A DNA stretch of 64,000 bases from Hyphomicrobiales bacterium (GCA_022842205.1 JALHQA010000004.1:176501-240500), one strand, 5' to 3'; shown: positions 20,721 through 32,577, numbered from the stretch's first letter. Notes: generated by a model from the sequence alone, not told the origin. Numbers and translations are program-made.

Positions 20721-22016
20721 ATGCCAATCGCTGACATTATAAAATTCGCCCTGGTTGCCTGCGTGGTCGCATTTGCCGGGGCCGCCGATGCGCAGGTTCG
20801 CGTCGACATCACCCAGGGCAACATCCAGCCGATGCCGATCGCGATCACCGATTTTGTCGGCGACAGCGAAGTGGCGGTCCAGATCTCGACTCTTGTCGAA
20901 AACGATCTCCGGCGGTCGGGGCTGTTCCTGCCGATCGACCGCGCGGCGTTCATCGAACGCATCACCAATGTCGACGCGCCGCCGCGTTTCGGCGACTGGC
21001 GCATCATCAACGCGCAGGCGCTCGTCGTGGGGCGTGTGCTGCGGCAGGGCGATGGACGGCTGAAGGCCGAGTTCCGACTCTGGGATGTGTTCGGCGGCCA
21101 GCAGATGACCGGCGCGCAATACACCGCGGCGGCGGCAGACTGGCGGCGCATCGCCCACAAGATCGCGGACGCGATCTACGAGCGCATCACCGGCGAAAAG
21201 GGATATTTCGACACGCGTGTCGTCTATGTCGAGGAGAGCGGGCCGAAGAACAAGCGCGTGAAGCGGCTTGCGATCATGGATCAGGACGGGCACGGCACGC
21301 GCTATCTGACGCGCGGCGACGACCTCGTACTGACGCCGCGTTTCTCGCCCTCGTCGCAGCAGATCACCTATATGTCCTATGCCGGCGGCAATCCTCAGGT
21401 CTACCTCCTGAACATCGAGACTGGCCAGCGGCACGTGCTCGGCAATTTCCCGAACATGTCGTTCGCGCCGCGTTTTTCGCCGGACGGCAGCCGCGTCGTG
21501 CTCAGCCTGCAGGAAGGCGGCAACTCGAACATCTTCGCGATGGACCTCGGCTCCAAACAGCTTCAGCGCCTGACGGAAGGCGCGGCCATCGACACCGCGC
21601 CGAGCTATTCGCCCGACGGCTCGCAGATCGTGTTCGAGAGCGATCGCGGCGGGCGGCCGCAGATTTATGTCATGCCGGCCGGCGGCGGGCAGGCGCAGCG
21701 CATCTCGTTCGGCGAGGGTAGTTACAACACGCCGGTCTGGTCGCCGCGCGGCGACTACATTGCCTTCACCAAGCAGTCCGGAGGCAGCTTCTCGATCGGC
21801 GTCATGCGCCCGGACGGCTCGGGCGAGCGGCTTCTGACCTCCGGCTATCACAACGAAGGCCCGACCTGGGCGCCGAACGGGCGCGTGCTGATGTTCTTCC
21901 GCGATCAGGGCGGCGGGCCGAAACTCTTCACGATGGACATCACCGGCTTCAACGAGCAGGCGGTGCCGACGCAGGCCTTTGCCTCCGACCCGGCGTGGTC
22001 ACCGCCGCTGAACTGA
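20721..22016 (+). CDS. tolB: Tol-Pal system periplasmic protein TolB
   Basis: 431 residues. A signal peptide (about 1-24, ending GAADA) is followed by the TolB N-terminal domain [20 protein letters not shown] and a six-bladed propeller. Propeller repeats are visible as [36 protein letters not shown] and [12 protein letters not shown]. TolB binds Pal and is released by TolA. The start keeps the signal peptide intact and lies 26 bases after tolA. Confidence 0.96.
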   Translation: MPIADIIKFALVACVVAFAGAADAQVRVDITQGNIQPMPIAITDFVGDSEVAVQISTLVENDLRRSGLFLPIDRAAFIERITNVDAPPRFGDWRIINAQALVVGRVLRQGDGRLKAEFRLWDVFGGQQMTGAQYTAAAADWRRIAHKIADAIYERITGEKGYFDTRVVYVEESGPKNKRVKRLAIMDQDGHGTRYLTRGDDLVLTPRFSPSSQQITYMSYAGGNPQVYLLNIETGQRHVLGNFPNMSFAPRFSPDGSRVVLSLQEGGNSNIFAMDLGSKQLQRLTEGAAIDTAPSYSPDGSQIVFESDRGGRPQIYVMPAGGGQAQRISFGEGSYNTPVWSPRGDYIAFTKQSGGSFSIGVMRPDGSGERLLTSGYHNEGPTWAPNGRVLMFFRDQGGGPKLFTMDITGFNEQAVPTQAFASDPAWSPPLN

Positions 22017-22169
22017 TGGATAGGGCGGAGATGTTGCCCTGACGCATCACTTCTGTCGCCTTATGGCCACTTTTGACCGGCATCGCAGGGTTAACAAACG
22101 GCCGCGGGTGGCGGCCTTATGCTGAAACGGGGTTGAAGAAATGATCTTAACGAAACCTTCACCCGGTGG

Positions 22170-22183
22170 GCGCAAATTTGCGC
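22170..22183. promoter_or_regulatory. Perfect 14-bp palindrome ahead of pal
   Basis: GCGCAAATTTGCGC lies 39 bases before the pal start, flanked by two direct copies of acccggt. It could be an operator or a leader hairpin; no known regulator site is recognised. Confidence 0.3.
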
Positions 22184-22221
22184 AAACCCGGTCCTCTGAA
22201 GGGCCAGAGGAGAGTTTTGTT

Positions 22222-22719
22222 ATGCGTATCATCGAGCGTTCCCCCCGCTTTGCCGCTTTTGCCGCGGCAATCCTTCTTTCGCTGGCCGTTTCGGCCTGCG
22301 CTTCCAAGACGAACCAGGATCTTGCCGGCGGCGGCATGGGCGGCGGACCGCCCGGCAGCCAGCAGGATTTCGTGGTCAATGTCGGCGACCGCGTCTTCTT
22401 CGAGACCGACTCGACAGATCTGACGACGACGGCCCAGGCCACGCTGGAAAAGCAGGCCCAGTGGCTGAACCAGTATCCGAAGTACCAGATCACCGTCGAA
22501 GGCCATGCGGACGAGCGCGGCACGCGCGAATACAACCTCGCGCTCGGCGCACGCCGCGGGCAGGTTGCGCGGGATTATCTCGCTTCGCGCGGCGTGAACC
22601 CGTCCCGCATGCGTACGATCTCCTACGGCAAGGAACGCCCGGTCGCGGTGTGCGACAACATCTCCTGCTGGTCGCAGAACCGGCGCGCGGTGACGGTGCT
22701 CGGCGGTCCTTCGAGCTGA
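22222..22719 (+). CDS. pal: Peptidoglycan-associated lipoprotein Pal
   Basis: 165 residues from the ATG at 22222 (agaggagag upstream). The frame is open from 22141, but the lipoprotein signal starts at this Met. The lipobox is VSAC, so the mature protein starts at Cys with lipid attached in the outer membrane. The C-terminal OmpA domain has VFFETDSTDLT, VEGHADERGTREYNLALG and RRGQVARDYLASRGV, which bind meso-diaminopimelate in peptidoglycan. Fifth gene of the Tol-Pal cluster. Confidence 0.96.
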   Translation: MRIIERSPRFAAFAAAILLSLAVSACASKTNQDLAGGGMGGGPPGSQQDFVVNVGDRVFFETDSTDLTTTAQATLEKQAQWLNQYPKYQITVEGHADERGTREYNLALGARRGQVARDYLASRGVNPSRMRTISYGKERPVAVCDNISCWSQNRRAVTVLGGPSS

Positions 22720-22816
22720 TCTCCGGCTCCGCCTGACCTGAATTTCACCGGCGCGCCGCTTCCCGCAGCGCGCCGGTCTTCGTTTGCAGGGGGGCCGCAA
22801 GAGCCCTATGTCACAA

Positions 22817-22930
22817 GCCCAGTTATCGGGGCCCAGTTATCGGGGCCCAGTTATCGGGGCCCAGTTATCGGGGCCCAATCATCGGGGCCAAAGTTTCGGG
22901 GCCAAAGTTTCGGGGCCAAAGTTTCGGGGA
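22817..22930. repeat. Tandem array of eight 14-bp units ahead of cpoB
   Basis: Period 14 holds across eight units. Four are cccagttatcgggg, one intermediate is cccaatcatcgggg, and three are ccaaagtttcgggg. The array lies between pal and the cpoB signal peptide start at 22943. The surrounding frame is open through it, but 14 is not a multiple of three, so copy-number change would shift frame; hence I place it outside the gene. The repeat ends about 12 bases before the cpoB ATG and may alter the leader or its ribosome binding site. Confidence 0.85.
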
Positions 22931-22942
22931 TTGCCGGTGTCG

Positions 22943-23938
22943 ATGCGTATTCTTCCAGTTCTTCTCGCCGCAACGGCGCTCGCCGGCCTGACCGCGCCCG
23001 TCTTCGCGCAAAGCGCCAGCGAACTGACGCTGCGCATCAACCGGCTCGAGGAGCAGGTGCGCCAGCTGACGGGCCAGAACGAGGAGTATCAGCACCAGAT
23101 CCGTCTGCTGCAGCAGCAGCTTCAGCAACAGGGCGGAGCGACCGCGCCGGGCACCGCGAGCGCGCCGCGTCCGCCCGTCGGACCTCCGGCCATGTCGCAG
23201 CCGCCGGGCATGCGTCCCCCGGGTGGAAGCATGAATCCGAATGCGCAGATCGGCGCGGCCAATCCGAACGTTCCGGCGCCCGGTCCGCAGGATCTCGGCA
23301 CGATGCCGGGCAATCCAAATGGCAATCCGAATGCCGGCCCGGCGGCTGGTGCTCCCGGATCGCATATGGGAACCGAGCCCGGCGCGCCGCTGGTCATTGC
23401 GCCCGATTTCCAGCAGCAACAGCAGCAGGGCGCGATGCCGCCCGGCCCGTCGCAGGATTTCTCCGCGCCCCCCGGTGTCAATATCGGACAGGAGCTTCCT
23501 CCGGGCGTCGGCGGGCAGCAGCCTGGTGCCGGCCAGCCGATGGCGACACTAACTCCCGGCGGCACGGCGGAAGAGGAATACGCTCTCGGCGCCGGTTTCA
23601 TGCAGCGCAAGGACTACGAATTCGCGGAAACGCAGTTCCAGAGCTTTCTGAAGCAGTTTCCGAACGATGCCCGCGCGCCGGACGCCCTGTACGGACTTGG
23701 CGAGAGCTTCTACCAGCGCAAGCAGTATAACGACGCGATCGAGCCGTTCCTCGAAGTCGTGACCAAGCACGGCCAGTCGCCGCGCGCCGCGGACTCGATG
23801 CTGCGTCTCGGCCAGACGCTGGGCGAGATCGACCAGCGCGAGCAGGCCTGCGCGACGCTGCTGGAACTCGGCAACAAATATCCGAAATCGACCGCGCGCA
23901 CGCAGTCGGTGAAGGAAATGCAGAAGATCGGCTGCTGA
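22943..23938 (+). CDS. cpoB: Cell division coordinator CpoB (YbgF)
   Basis: 331 residues from the ATG at 22943, which begins a good signal peptide (MRILPVLLAATALAG...VFAQ). A coiled coil covers about residues 28-58 (LRINRLEEQVRQLTGQNEEYQ) and makes the trimer. A low-complexity Pro/Gly/Asn/Gln linker covers about 60-200 and is unusually long. C-terminal tetratricopeptide repeats follow (EEYALGAGFMQRKDYEFAE, DALYGLGESFYQRKQYNDA, ADSMLRLGQTL). CpoB links peptidoglycan synthesis with Tol constriction. Last gene of the Tol-Pal cluster. Confidence 0.93.
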   Translation: MRILPVLLAATALAGLTAPVFAQSASELTLRINRLEEQVRQLTGQNEEYQHQIRLLQQQLQQQGGATAPGTASAPRPPVGPPAMSQPPGMRPPGGSMNPNAQIGAANPNVPAPGPQDLGTMPGNPNGNPNAGPAAGAPGSHMGTEPGAPLVIAPDFQQQQQQGAMPPGPSQDFSAPPGVNIGQELPPGVGGQQPGAGQPMATLTPGGTAEEEYALGAGFMQRKDYEFAETQFQSFLKQFPNDARAPDALYGLGESFYQRKQYNDAIEPFLEVVTKHGQSPRAADSMLRLGQTLGEIDQREQACATLLELGNKYPKSTARTQSVKEMQKIGC

Positions 23939-23941
23939 TTT

Positions 23942-24031
23942 TCATCCCGGACGCGCCCAGCGCGATCCGGGCTCTTTCCCCGCAAGTTCGACAAAGATCC
24001 CGGAGAAACGCTTTGCGTCTTCCGGGATGAC
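23942..24031. terminator. Two hairpin repeats between convergent cpoB and opgH
   Basis: The first element, tcatcccggacgcgc...gatccggg, covers 23942-23973. The second, at 23996-24031, has perfect arms atcccgga and tccgggat with an inner acgc/gcgt pairing. The genes on both sides end here, so the pair probably acts as a bidirectional terminator. The sequence style (catcccgg...ccgggatga) matches a widespread alphaproteobacterial intergenic repeat (family C). T-runs are weak. Confidence 0.6.
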
Positions 24032-24033
24032 GG

Positions 24034-26169
24034 TTACCCCCCGGCCAGCGCCACCAGCCGGTCGACCCCGCGCGGATCGGTCAATACGGCGGCAAGTTCC
24101 TTCGCCGAGAGTTCCGCAAGCGCCGTATCAAGATTGTCCGTCTCTTCCAGCTTCGTCAGTCCGATCGCGAGATCGGGATCGCTCTTGCGGGCGCGTGCCG
24201 GCGGCAGCATCGCGCGGTGGGCCGCGAGCAGCGCCGGATCCGAGGCAAGGCGGCGGACGGCGCCGATGTCGATATCGCCGATGCGCTTCAGCATCAGTTC
24301 GCGGGCGCGGGCGAGGACGGGCGGCGGCGCGACTTCCTCGGGTATCAGGAGAAGCCCCCAGTGCCGGAAAGCGATGCCGGAGAGGCGGCTCGCGGTGAAT
24401 GCGGCAAGCGGAATCGCCAGCACCATGCCGACGACGACCGGCGTCATCCAGAGGAACAGCGACGGCGACACGGCATAGGCCGCCACGCCGGCGGCAAGGC
24501 CGAACAACGTGTGCGGGATGTATTGGCGCACGACCTCACTGAGGGGGATCGAGCCGTCGTCGCGGCGCTGCGCGTTCCAGCCTGCGTCGCGGCCGATGAG
24601 GATGTCGAATACGGCGAGCGACTGGATCAGCATCATCACCGGCGCGATCAAGCCCCCGATGATCGTTTCCGTAATGACGGAAATAAAGGCGCGCAAAGCG
24701 CCGCCCGCGCCGCGCCGGTCCTCGCGGCGGAACAGGAGGGCGATGTAGCTGAGGAGTTTCGGCAGAAGCAGAATGCCCATCGTGCCGGCGAACACCCAGG
24801 CCGCGCGGACCGGGTCCTGCGCCGGCCAGTTCGGAAACAGCGACACGCCTTCGCCGAAATAGCTCGGCGTCGTGAAGCGCGCCTGCAGCGCGATGGCCAT
24901 GCCGGTGCCGAGAAACAGAAGCCAGAGCGGAGCAGTGATATAGGAGCCGATGCCCTGCAGCATGTGCAGACGCGACACCCAGTGCAGGCCGCGCGCGGGA
25001 AGCACGGCGGCGTGCTGCAGATTGCCCTGGCACCAGCGCCGGTCGCGAACCGCGACGTCCGTCAGCGACGGCGGACTCTCCTCGTAGGAACCCTGAAGGC
25101 CCGGCACCATATGGACCGCCCAGCCGGCGCGGCGGAGCAGCGCGGCCTCGACGAAATCATGGCTGAGGATATGGCCGCCGAAGGGCTTGCGGCCTTTCAA
25201 TTCGGGAAGTCCGGCGGCCTCGGCGAAGGCCTTGGTGCGGATCGCGGCGTTGTGGCCCCAGTAATTGCCTTCCGAGCCGTGCCACCACGCGATGCCATGC
25301 GCGATCAGAGGTCCATACACCCGGCCGGCGAATTGCTGGAGGCGCGCGAACAGGGTGGTTCCGTTGACGATGACGGGGAGCGTCTGGATGAGACCGACAT
25401 CGGGGTTTTTCTCGATGGCCGAAGCAAGACGGACGAGGGCCGATGCGCTCATGACGCTGTCGGCATCGAGAATGATCATCACTGGATAGGCGCCGCCGAA
25501 CCGCTTCACCCATTCCGAGATATTGCCGGCCTTGCGCTCGATATTCTTGGGCCGGCGCCGATAGAAGATGCGCTCATGGTCGCCGGTCGCTGCGCGCAAT
25601 TCGAGAAAGGCGGCCTCCTCGGCGATCCAGACATCGGGGTTCGTGGTGTCCGACAGGATGAAGATGTCGAAGCTGTCGCGCGCTCCGGCCTTCTCCAGGT
25701 CCTCATGCATCGCCTGAAGTCCCGCGACCATGCGCGCAGGGTCTTCGTTGTAGACCGGCAGAAGAAGTGCGGCCTTGCGTTCGAGCGCGGGCAGGGGATC
25801 GCCCGGATGGATGCCGAGCTTCCAGCCCGAATCGCGCACATAGCTTCCAAAACCGCCGAGCGCGCTGGCGCAGGCAAAGGCGATCCAGGCGAACAGCACG
25901 ACATAGAGAACAAGGACGAGCCCTTCGAGGATCGTCAGCCCCGCGACGTTGAGCACAAGATACATCTCGCGCGCGCCGAACACCGTCAGCAGCACCGTTA
26001 CCGTAAGTACAAAAAAGCGCCGCAGGAACAGATAGGGCGGCCGCGACGAAAGCGGGCCGTGGCGCGGTGGTTTCCGGCCAAGCGGCTGCACCGGCATGTC
26101 GAGCGGATTCTCGGGCGGCAGCGCTCGGAACGTAGACCGGTCCATCCGGGCTTCGGCTACGGTATCCAT
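24034..26169 (-). CDS. opgH: Glucans biosynthesis glucosyltransferase H
   Basis: 711 residues. OpgH is the inner-membrane GT2 enzyme that makes the beta-1,2-glucan backbone of osmoregulated periplasmic glucans from UDP-glucose. Two N-terminal membrane helices (about 45-105) precede the catalytic domain with LLPVYNEDPARM, the ILDADSV Asp motif and the DRRWCQGNLQH (Q/R)xxRW-type motif. Several C-terminal membrane helices follow. It is shorter than the Escherichia protein, mostly at the N-terminus. The start at 26169 overlaps the opgG stop by 13 bases, so the two are coupled. Confidence 0.94.
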   Translation of the reverse strand: MDTVAEARMDRSTFRALPPENPLDMPVQPLGRKPPRHGPLSSRPPYLFLRRFFVLTVTVLLTVFGAREMYLVLNVAGLTILEGLVLVLYVVLFAWIAFACASALGGFGSYVRDSGWKLGIHPGDPLPALERKAALLLPVYNEDPARMVAGLQAMHEDLEKAGARDSFDIFILSDTTNPDVWIAEEAAFLELRAATGDHERIFYRRRPKNIERKAGNISEWVKRFGGAYPVMIILDADSVMSASALVRLASAIEKNPDVGLIQTLPVIVNGTTLFARLQQFAGRVYGPLIAHGIAWWHGSEGNYWGHNAAIRTKAFAEAAGLPELKGRKPFGGHILSHDFVEAALLRRAGWAVHMVPGLQGSYEESPPSLTDVAVRDRRWCQGNLQHAAVLPARGLHWVSRLHMLQGIGSYITAPLWLLFLGTGMAIALQARFTTPSYFGEGVSLFPNWPAQDPVRAAWVFAGTMGILLLPKLLSYIALLFRREDRRGAGGALRAFISVITETIIGGLIAPVMMLIQSLAVFDILIGRDAGWNAQRRDDGSIPLSEVVRQYIPHTLFGLAAGVAAYAVSPSLFLWMTPVVVGMVLAIPLAAFTASRLSGIAFRHWGLLLIPEEVAPPPVLARARELMLKRIGDIDIGAVRRLASDPALLAAHRAMLPPARARKSDPDLAIGLTKLEETDNLDTALAELSAKELAAVLTDPRGVDRLVALAGG

Positions 26170-27698
26170 CGATACACCCAGACCTCGGACAGCGCTTCGT
26201 CGCCGCGCCTGAGTTGCGCGCGCAATTCAACGACGTCGTTACCGTCCGGATTGAGTTCGAACGAGACGCGCCAGCCGTTCGTCTCGGGATTCGGCTGCAC
26301 CACAGCGTTTTCAATCGTTCCGAAGTTCGACGAGATGATCGCGCGGACCTCATCGTCAAGCGCGGTGTCGCGCAGGCGCCCGCCTTCGGCTTCGAGAACG
26401 AACAGCCGGCGTTCGTTCGAGGCGAGCGACTTGCCGACGCTTGTTCGCATGAACAGCGAGAGTTCCGGCGGATCGCTGGGATTGCTGCCGCACCAGTGCA
26501 TACGATAGTTGTACACATACTCGCCGCCCTTCTGCAGCGGTACTTTCGGACGCCAGAAGGCGGCGATGTTGTCGTGGATTTCCTTGTCGGTCGGAATCTC
26601 GATGAGCTGGACCGCGCCTTCTCCCCAGTCTCCGATCGGCTCGATCCACAGCGAGGGACGCCGCTCGTAGCGGGCTTCGAGATCCTGGTAGTCGGAGAAC
26701 GTGCGCTGGCGCTGCATGAGGCCGAAGCCGCGCGGATTGGTGTCGAAGAAATCGCTGATCTGCAGGGTCTTCGGGTTTGTCAGCGGACGCCACAGGCGTT
26801 CGCCGCGGCCGTTCCAGATCGCCAGACCATCGGAATCGTGGACGCCGGGGCGAAAGTCATCGATGCCGTCGCGATCATTGGCGTCGAAGAAGAACATCGA
26901 GGTCAGCGGCGCGAGCCCGGCCTTGCCGATCTCGGCGCGCGGATAGAGTGCCATCTCGACATCGAACACCGTGACGTCGCCCGGCCGGATGGTGAAACGG
27001 TAGGCCGCGGCCGCGCTCTCGCTGTCGAGCACGGCATGGACGACGACCGAATTCGTGTCCGGCGCGGGACGCTCGATCCAGAAGGCGCGGAACGCCGGAA
27101 ACTCCTCGCCGCGCGGATCGGCGGTGTTGATGGCCAGCCCGCGCGCGGAAATTCCGTAGACCTGGTTTTTCGCGACGGCGCGGAAATAGCTCGCGCCCTG
27201 GAAGACGGCGATCTCGTCGTAATAATCCGGCCGGTTCATCGGGCCGTGGATGCGGAAGCCGGAGAAGCCGAGATTGATATTATCCGGCGGCGGCTGCACG
27301 CCGCCGTAGGTGAACAGATCCTTCGAATAGACGAGCGGTTGCGCCCGGCCGTCGGCGACGAGGAAGATGTCGACGCGGTTCTTGTAAAGGAAGCCGCGAT
27401 GGAAGAGCTGAATTTCGAACGGCACACCGGCGCCGCGCCAGAGCGACTTGTCAGGTACGAAGCGCAGGTCCCGGTACTGGTCGTAGCCAAGATCGCTGAG
27501 ATGTTCGGGCAGGCCGGTGTCGGGCGCCTTGAAGGGTTTCGAGGCAAGATCGCGCGCCATCTGGCGCACCTGGGACGCAGCGAACGGCACCGCATCGCCG
27601 GTCTGCGCGACGGCCGACTGCGCAAACTGCCAGGCAAGGCTTGAGACTGCGGGCAGGGCCACAGCTCCGAGAAGCAAATCGCGTCGGCGCACTGTCAC
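26157..27698 (-). CDS. opgG: Periplasmic glucan biosynthesis protein, OpgG/OpgD type, Tat-exported
   Basis: 513 residues. The N-terminus TVRRRDLLLGAVALPAVS is a twin-arginine signal, a feature of OpgD rather than OpgG, so it may be OpgD-like; it is named for its position beside opgH. The body has the MdoG hallmarks YDQYRDLRF, FHRGFLYKN, FFDTNPRGFGLMQR and YNYRMHWCG. The family acts in periplasmic glucan chain formation or branching. The GTG start at 27698 follows gggaagag. The pair opgG-opgH lies on the opposite strand between cpoB and tilS. Confidence 0.9.
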   Translation of the reverse strand: MTVRRRDLLLGAVALPAVSSLAWQFAQSAVAQTGDAVPFAASQVRQMARDLASKPFKAPDTGLPEHLSDLGYDQYRDLRFVPDKSLWRGAGVPFEIQLFHRGFLYKNRVDIFLVADGRAQPLVYSKDLFTYGGVQPPPDNINLGFSGFRIHGPMNRPDYYDEIAVFQGASYFRAVAKNQVYGISARGLAINTADPRGEEFPAFRAFWIERPAPDTNSVVVHAVLDSESAAAAYRFTIRPGDVTVFDVEMALYPRAEIGKAGLAPLTSMFFFDANDRDGIDDFRPGVHDSDGLAIWNGRGERLWRPLTNPKTLQISDFFDTNPRGFGLMQRQRTFSDYQDLEARYERRPSLWIEPIGDWGEGAVQLIEIPTDKEIHDNIAAFWRPKVPLQKGGEYVYNYRMHWCGSNPSDPPELSLFMRTSVGKSLASNERRLFVLEAEGGRLRDTALDDEVRAIISSNFGTIENAVVQPNPETNGWRVSFELNPDGNDVVELRAQLRRGDEALSEVWVYRWIP

Positions 27699-27948
27699 CT
27701 CTTCCCCAACTTTCCAAATACAAAGCGCTCTCCGTTTGCGCGCGGTGCGACGGAGATGCTTCCTTCCACCGGATGAACGGGGCGATCAGAGCTATAATGT
27801 GAGTGGTGCACGATGGTTCCAGACGACAGAAAGGTTGCTAGACGTGGCGCGAGGCCGGCCGGGAGAGGGGAGGAACTTGGGCGTGCCGAGCACGGCGATT
27901 TCATGGTCGCATGGCGCAAAATCACCTTTGTCCTCAAGAGTTTTACCG

Positions 27949-28947
27949 ATGTTATCTGAAGCCGGGCTGAATGCGGAGGAAGCCGCTCGGTTGTTTCAGG
28001 TGCTCGACGGCGCGAAGCATGTTCTGGTCGCCATTTCGGGCGGTGCGGACTCGAGCGCGCTGCTCGTTCTGCTTGCGGAATGGGCAAAGCCGCGCGGGAT
28101 GAAAATTTCAGCAGCGACTGTGGATCACGGCCTTCGAGCGGAATCGAGAGCCGAGGCAAAAAAAGCAGCCGCGCTCGCCAAACGGATCGGCGTGGCGCAT
28201 CGCGTGCTCCCTTGGAGCGGCGAGAAGCCGAAAAGCGGCATCGAGGAGGCGGCGCGCGCGGCGCGTTATGAATTGCTCGATGCACATGCGCAAAAAATCG
28301 GCGCGACGCATCTCGTGACGGCCCACACCGAGGACGATCAGGCCGAGACGCTGCTGATGCGGCTTGCCGCCGGTTCGGGGCCGGCCGGTCTTGCCGGCAT
28401 GCGCGCGATCTCGCGGCGCGGCGCTCTCGTTCATGTCCGTCCGCTGCTCGGCGTCGCCAAGGCGCGGCTGGTCGCGACGCTCAGGGAGCGCGGCATCGGC
28501 TGGAGCGAAGATGGGATGAATCTCGACATGCGTTTCGCCCGGCCGCGTCTTCGCGCGGCGCGCGGCGTCCTGGCTGCCGAAGGCCTGACCGATGAGCGTC
28601 TCGCGGTGCTGGCGGGACGGATGGCGCGGATGAACGATGCCCTCGAGCGCGTCGCCGCAGCGGCCTGGCCGGAGGCGGTGCGGCAGGAAGGAGCCAAAAC
28701 GGTGCTGGACGGCAGGGTGCTGTTGTCGCTGCCGGAGGAGATCGGCCTCCGGCTGCTGGTCCGGGCGATCGGGGGTCATTCCGACCAGACGCCCGACCGG
28801 CTGAGGAAGAACGAGGCGGCCTATTATGCCGTCCGGGAGGCTCTGCGGGAGGGCAAGACCGCCGCCCGGACCCTCGCCGGGGCCAAGATTTCGGTGGGGC
28901 GCGGGCAGGTTACGGTGTCCGCTGCGCCACCCCGTCGCGGGCGGTGA
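27949..28947 (+). CDS. tilS: tRNA(Ile)-lysidine synthetase
   Basis: 332 residues from the ATG at 27949; the frame extends upstream to 27517 but that part overlaps opgG in reverse. TilS adds lysine to C34 of the CAU-anticodon tRNA-Ile so that it reads AUA. The PP-loop VAISGGADSSALLVLL and the later HLVTAHTEDDQAETLLMRL are intact. The protein is shorter than the Escherichia form and appears to lack most of the C-terminal domain, as is common in alphaproteobacteria. ftsH follows 154 bases downstream. Confidence 0.9.
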   Translation: MLSEAGLNAEEAARLFQVLDGAKHVLVAISGGADSSALLVLLAEWAKPRGMKISAATVDHGLRAESRAEAKKAAALAKRIGVAHRVLPWSGEKPKSGIEEAARAARYELLDAHAQKIGATHLVTAHTEDDQAETLLMRLAAGSGPAGLAGMRAISRRGALVHVRPLLGVAKARLVATLRERGIGWSEDGMNLDMRFARPRLRAARGVLAAEGLTDERLAVLAGRMARMNDALERVAAAAWPEAVRQEGAKTVLDGRVLLSLPEEIGLRLLVRAIGGHSDQTPDRLRKNEAAYYAVREALREGKTAARTLAGAKISVGRGQVTVSAAPPRRGR

Positions 28948-29101
28948 AGCCTTCCTGAAACCATTTTGTGATGCAATGGATGGTTCGGGGCGGTCTGCGG
29001 GCAGGCCGCTTCCCTTGGCAAGCCACCGGGCGGACCTTATCTTCGCCCAAGGGTAAAGCCTCTGTTTATGCCCCTGCGGCGCCCGTCCGAAAGGCCAGTT
29101 G

Positions 29102-31024
<1,923 letters not shown>

Positions 31025-31041
31025 AGGTCTTGAAAATGCAG

Positions 31042-31068
31042 AAAAGCCCGGCTCCGGCCGGGCTTTTT
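31042..31068 (+). terminator. Rho-independent terminator after ftsH
   Basis: Perfect ten-base arms aaaagcccgg and ccgggctttt around a six-base loop, ending in a run of T. It separates ftsH from glmM, which lies 90 bases further. Confidence 0.9.
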
Positions 31069-31157
31069 GTGAATGTGGGCTGTAACCTTCGCACACGATT
31101 TTTGAACCGCCCGTGACGCAGAATGGGCTACAACTCCCGGCCAAACGGGGACGATTC

Positions 31158-32501
31158 ATGGCGCGTAAATATTTCGGGACGGACGGCATCCGCGGCCGGG
31201 CCAATGCAACGATCACGCCTGACCTGGCGCTGCGCGTCGGCATGGCGGCGGGTCTGGTGTTCAACCGCGGCGAACATCGCCATCGCGTGGTTATCGGCAA
31301 GGACACGCGCCTGTCGGGCTACATGATCGAGACCGCGCTTGTTTCCGGGTTCACCTCGGTCGGGATGGATGTGCTGCAGCTCGGCCCGATGCCGACGCCG
31401 GCCGTGGCGATGCTGACGCGCTCGATGCGCGCCGATCTTGGCGTCATGATCTCCGCTTCGCACAATCCGTACGACGACAACGGCATCAAGCTGTTCGGCC
31501 CCGACGGCTACAAGCTGTCGGACGAGGTCGAACACGAGATCGAGGCGCTGATCGACAGCGACCTGTCGAAAAAGCTGGCCGGATCCGCCGATCTCGGCCG
31601 CGCCAAGCGCATCGAGGGCGCGCACGAGCGTTACATCGAATTCGCCAAGCGCACGCTGTCGCGCAATCTCGATTTCGAGGGCCTGCGTATTGTCGTCGAT
31701 TGCGCCAACGGCGCGGCCTATCGCGTGGCGCCGGAAGCGCTGTGGGAACTGGGAGCGGACGTCATCGCGATCGGCGACGACCCGGACGGCTTCAACATCA
31801 ACAAGGATGTCGGTTCGACGGCACCGACCGCGCTGTGCGCGAAAGTGAAGGAAATGCGCGCCGATATCGGCATTGCGCTCGATGGCGATGCCGACCGCGT
31901 GATCCTCGTCGACGAGAAGGGCCATGTGATCGACGGCGATCAGCTGATGGCCGTCATCGCGCAGAACTGGGCGGAGGAGGGGCGGCTGTCGAAGCCCGGC
32001 ATCGTCGCCACCGTGATGTCCAATCTCGGCCTCGAACGCTATCTCAAGGAGCAGGGGCTCGGTATTGTACGCACGCCTGTCGGCGACCGCTATGTGTCCG
32101 AAGCGATGCGCGAACAGGGCTACAACCTCGGCGGCGAGCAGTCCGGCCACATCATCATGTCGGATCATACGACGACGGGCGATGGCCTGCTGGCGGCCTT
32201 CCATGCGCTCAGCGTCGTCAAGAAGCAGGAAAAGCCGGCCTCCGAGGTGTTCCACCGCTTCGAGCCCTTGCCGCAGATCCTGAAGAATGTCTGCACGCGC
32301 CCCGGCAAGCCGCTGGAAGACGCGCAGGTGATGCGCGCCATCGAGGCGGCGACCAACAAGCTCGGCAATGAGGGCCGTCTTGTCATACGCCCGTCGGGCA
32401 CCGAGCCCGTCATCCGCGTCATGGCGGAGGGCGACGACCGCGCGCTGGTCGAGGCCGTGGTCGACGACGTCATCGGCGCGCTCAGCGCCTCCGCCGCCTG
32501 A
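31158..32501 (+). CDS. glmM: Phosphoglucosamine mutase
   Basis: 447 residues from the ATG at 31158; the frame extends to 31113, but [15 protein letters not shown] is the family N-terminus. GlmM converts glucosamine 6-phosphate to glucosamine 1-phosphate for UDP-N-acetylglucosamine. The active Ser lies in [17 protein letters not shown], the metal-binding loop is [13 protein letters not shown], and the phosphate loop is [12 protein letters not shown]. It supplies precursors for peptidoglycan and lipopolysaccharide. Confidence 0.96.
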   Translation: MARKYFGTDGIRGRANATITPDLALRVGMAAGLVFNRGEHRHRVVIGKDTRLSGYMIETALVSGFTSVGMDVLQLGPMPTPAVAMLTRSMRADLGVMISASHNPYDDNGIKLFGPDGYKLSDEVEHEIEALIDSDLSKKLAGSADLGRAKRIEGAHERYIEFAKRTLSRNLDFEGLRIVVDCANGAAYRVAPEALWELGADVIAIGDDPDGFNINKDVGSTAPTALCAKVKEMRADIGIALDGDADRVILVDEKGHVIDGDQLMAVIAQNWAEEGRLSKPGIVATVMSNLGLERYLKEQGLGIVRTPVGDRYVSEAMREQGYNLGGEQSGHIIMSDHTTTGDGLLAAFHALSVVKKQEKPASEVFHRFEPLPQILKNVCTRPGKPLEDAQVMRAIEAATNKLGNEGRLVIRPSGTEPVIRVMAEGDDRALVEAVVDDVIGALSASAA

Positions 32502-32503
32502 CA

Positions 32504-32577
32504 TTAACGAAGTATTTACCATAACGGCGCGTGCGCCAGGCTGTCCGCACAGCCGTTAACCTTAATCCCCGCTTAAG
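32504..32577. promoter_or_regulatory. Two CtrA-like boxes ahead of an outer-membrane protein gene
   Basis: TTAA-N7-TTTAC at 32504-32519 and TTAA-N7-TTAAG at 32562-32577 each differ by one base from the CtrA consensus TTAA-N7-TTAAC. They lie 80-155 bases before the gene at 32659. Short AT motifs occur by chance, so this is only suggestive. Confidence 0.3.

Noticed and set aside
22817-22930. Possible CRISPR array
   Set aside because: The 14-bp units are directly adjacent with no spacers, and no cas genes are present.
22784-22942. Earlier start for cpoB through the tandem repeat
   Set aside because: It would place repeat-encoded residues before the signal peptide. The 14-bp period shifts frame with copy number, so coding is unlikely.
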